Shown: one piece after another, positions 5,617-7,502 of the stretch
Layout of the letters: the number at the start of each line of letters is the position of its first letter
How positions within the stretch are numbered: position 1 is the first letter of the stretch
Assembly: GCA_047611425.1 (NCBI GenBank)
Contig: JBLFWJ010000162.1
Location: 1-7,502, forward strand
Source: JBLFWJ01 sp047611425
GTDB lineage: Bacteria; Bacteroidota; Bacteroidia; UBA10329
Direction of reading: 5' to 3'
DNA: 7,502 nucleotides
Translations under genes and position numbers: made by a program
Notes under the pieces: model-generated
Told to the model about the DNA's origin: nothing
Database searches by the model: none
What the model saw: the letters and a program-made list of their open reading frames with translations, nothing else

Positions 5617-7502
5617 ATGGAAAACTTCAAACATATTTTATTCAGGGCCGCTGCAGTAGTTCTTGTTGTAATAGCTTGGACCAGCCTAGCTTACGGTCAG
5701 TACCAGACAAATGGTGACGCAAACGAGACTAGTTGTGGATGTTTTGAGGTAACTAATGCCCAGTATCAATCAGGTTCAGTTTGGAATGTTACCCTAATCA
5801 ATCTCAACCAACCCTTTGATTTTACATTCGATGTCTTTTTTGGGTGTGTTGATTGGCAAGGGGCCGATGGCATGGCATTCGTACTTCAACCGTTAAATGT
5901 AAATGCCGGTTCCGTGGGCAACGGCCTAGGTTATGGCGGTATTGACCCAAGTTTGGCCGTAGAGTATGATACATTTAACAATGGAGCTACAACATCCGAT
6001 CTCGTAGATGATCATATTGCTATCCAAAGTAATGGAGTGTTCAATCATGGAGTTGCCGCAAACAACCTTGATGGCCCAGTAAACATAAGTTCAACTTCTA
6101 TTGATGTAGAAGACTGTGCTTGGCACACAACCCAAATTACTTGGAATCCAGTAACCCAGACGTTTTCGGTTTATTTTGATGGGGCATTAAGAGTCTCGTA
6201 TACTGGTGATATCATCAACAATATATTTGGCGGTAACCCAGAAGTGTACTGGGGATTCACAGGAAGTACTGGTGATTTCTTCAACCAACAGCAGTTTTGC
6301 ATAAATATTGAAACTGAATTCACCTTCGACATCGACAATGTTTGCATTAACGTGCCAATCGAGTTTATAGAATCGAGTTCTGCCACGAATGTGATTACCG
6401 ATTACAGCTGGGGTTTCGATGATGGTACCTTCGGAAATGGCCAGATAGTGAACCATGCTTTTGCAACGGCAGGAGTTTATGACGTGGAATTAACAATCAC
6501 TTCAGACGGATGTACTACCAGTTTTGTTGATCAAGTGACCATAATTGATGAGCCGCCAGTTGATCTTGGTCCAGACCTAGTGGTTTGTGATGGGGAATCT
6601 GTGCAATTGAACATTCCAAATACAATCGGTAGCGGAACGTTTGCGTGGGATCCACCAACGTATTTGGATAACATAGCAATTGCCAGCCCAACATCCACGC
6701 CTTTGGCGGATGTTACTTATACCTTAACGTATACTGAAAACGGATGCGTAGGAACAGATGATATAATTGTCATTGCTGCCCCACCAGTTGTTGCCAATGC
6801 AGGATTGGACGTATCAATTTGTGACGGGCTCGATGCGCAATTAACCGCAACAGGTGGAGTGGGTTATTCTTGGGATAATACGGGTACGTTAAACGACCCA
6901 CTTATTGCCGCACCAATGGCTTCTCCATTGGTTAATACAACTTATACGGTTACTGTTTCTGATGCGAATGGATGTACAGATATTGACGATCTTCTTGTGA
7001 CTGTTAATCCATTGCCGATTTTAAATGCAGGACCTGACTTAACCATTTGCCAAGGAAATGGTATACAATTAAATGCTACAGGAGTTGGAACATTTAATTG
7101 GGATACGAATCCAACTTTAACCGCAATTAATGTTTCTGATCCAACGGCTTCTCCAACGATAAATACCACTTATACCGTAACTCTAACAGACGCAAACAAC
7201 TGCGTATCTACCGATGATCTTACTATTGCTGTGGTAGCCACGTTGCCGGTAGATGCTGGAATAGATGTTACAATTTGTTCTGGAGAAACTGTTCAGTTGA
7301 CAGGAACTGGCGCAGTGAACTACTCATGGGATTCTCCAACCGATTTGAACAATCCGCTTTTGTCAGACCCTATTTTTAACGGTACGTCTACGACCATTCT
7401 TGAACTTACCGGAACTGATGGCGCGGGATGTTCCGCAACCGATGATGTAACCATAACGGTGAACCAGACACCGGTCGCGAATATGGTTATTGACGGAGGA
7501 AA
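5617..7502 (+). CDS. Secreted L-type lectin / PKD / Ig-like repeat protein (3' partial)
   Basis: The frame is open for 628 codons and runs off the right edge. From ATG 5617 the signal peptide is MENFKHILFR, a hydrophobic stretch, and AYG|Q with cleavage near residue 27; an in-frame ATG at 5584 would add 11 residues and is less fitting. Residues about 36-240 form a legume-like (L-type) lectin domain: GADGMAFVLQP (Asp84), SLAVEYDTFNN (Glu116, Asp118, Asn122) followed by DDHIAI (Asp132, His133), WHTTQITWNP, VYFDG and VYWGFTGSTGD. The Asp in ADG and the E-x-D...D/H set are the positions that hold calcium/manganese and sugar in legume lectins, so glycan binding is plausible. A PKD-like domain follows (about 250-310, YSWGFDDGTFG, AGVYDVELTI), then at least four Ig-like repeats. 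The same repeat type occurs in the protein at the left edge, which ends in a T9SS type B signal; a similar end here is expected but not visible. Likely a surface or secreted adhesin. It probably has its own promoter at 5447-5476. Confidence 0.92.
   Translation, partial: MENFKHILFRAAAVVLVVIAWTSLAYGQYQTNGDANETSCGCFEVTNAQYQSGSVWNVTLINLNQPFDFTFDVFFGCVDWQGADGMAFVLQPLNVNAGSVGNGLGYGGIDPSLAVEYDTFNNGATTSDLVDDHIAIQSNGVFNHGVAANNLDGPVNISSTSIDVEDCAWHTTQITWNPVTQTFSVYFDGALRVSYTGDIINNIFGGNPEVYWGFTGSTGDFFNQQQFCINIETEFTFDIDNVCINVPIEFIESSSATNVITDYSWGFDDGTFGNGQIVNHAFATAGVYDVELTITSDGCTTSFVDQVTIIDEPPVDLGPDLVVCDGESVQLNIPNTIGSGTFAWDPPTYLDNIAIASPTSTPLADVTYTLTYTENGCVGTDDIIVIAAPPVVANAGLDVSICDGLDAQLTATGGVGYSWDNTGTLNDPLIAAPMASPLVNTTYTVTVSDANGCTDIDDLLVTVNPLPILNAGPDLTICQGNGIQLNATGVGTFNWDTNPTLTAINVSDPTASPTINTTYTVTLTDANNCVSTDDLTIAVVATLPVDAGIDVTICSGETVQLTGTGAVNYSWDSPTDLNNPLLSDPIFNGTSTTILELTGTDGAGCSATDDVTITVNQTPVANMVIDGG
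6550..7467 (+). repeat. Four tandem Ig-like repeats within the lectin protein
   Basis: Protein repeats of 76-78 residues (about 228-234 bases), starting near 6550, 6781, 7015 and 7243. First cysteines are residues 324, 402, 478 and 554 (motifs VCDGESVQL, ICDGLDAQL, ICQGNGIQL, ICSGETVQL). Each repeat has a central Trp (FAWD, YSWD, FNWD, YSWD), and a second Cys at 377, 453, 529 and 605, followed after three or four residues by Asp-Asp. Repeats 2 and 3 are the most alike (ASP, then NTTYTVT, then DAN). The array may continue past the window edge. Confidence 0.88.

Noticed and set aside
6187..6456. Open frame of 89 codons on the - strand inside the lectin gene.
   Set aside because: It is fully antisense to a coding region with recognisable lectin and PKD motifs, and its translation shows no domain.

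Overview
The window looks like chromosomal DNA from a member of the Bacteroidota, most likely a flavobacterium-type lineage. Evidence for this is a C-terminal type B sorting domain of the type IX secretion system (T9SS, the 'gliding motility-associated C-terminal domain' or CHU_C family), surface proteins built from PKD and Ig-like repeats, a LysM plus periplasmic-binding-protein-fold protein next to guaA, genes without strong Shine-Dalgarno sites, and a good match to the Bacteroidota promoter pattern (TTG, about 19 bases, TAnnTTTG). All five genes are on the + strand. I cannot name the species.

Layout: (1) 2-1219 is the 3' end of a large secreted repeat protein: three Ig-like repeats, one PKD domain and a type B sorting domain. 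(2) Seven bases later, 1227-2084 encodes a lipoprotein with an M15 (VanY-type) D,D-carboxypeptidase domain, probably on the same transcript. (3) A 192-base gap carries one weak promoter candidate. (4) 2277-3806 is a complete guaA (GMP synthase). (5) After 19 bases, 3826-5463 encodes a secreted protein with two LysM domains fused to a type 1 periplasmic-binding-protein-like domain, probably co-transcribed with guaA. (6) A 153-base gap contains the best promoter match in the window and a leader of about 135 bases. (7) 5617 to the right edge is the 5' part of a second large secreted repeat protein: signal peptide, L-type (legume-like) lectin domain, PKD domain and at least four Ig-like repeats. 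It is still open at the edge.

The two truncated proteins at the window ends share the same repeat family and probably end up at the cell surface through T9SS, where the lectin domain would bind glycans. The M15 lipoprotein and the LysM protein both point to the cell wall or periplasm. guaA is housekeeping purine synthesis. No mobile element, CRISPR array, rRNA or convincing tRNA is visible. I did not find a clearly new defence or biosynthetic system. The most interesting items are the lectin-headed adhesin with its promoter and leader, and the LysM/PBP fusion beside guaA.
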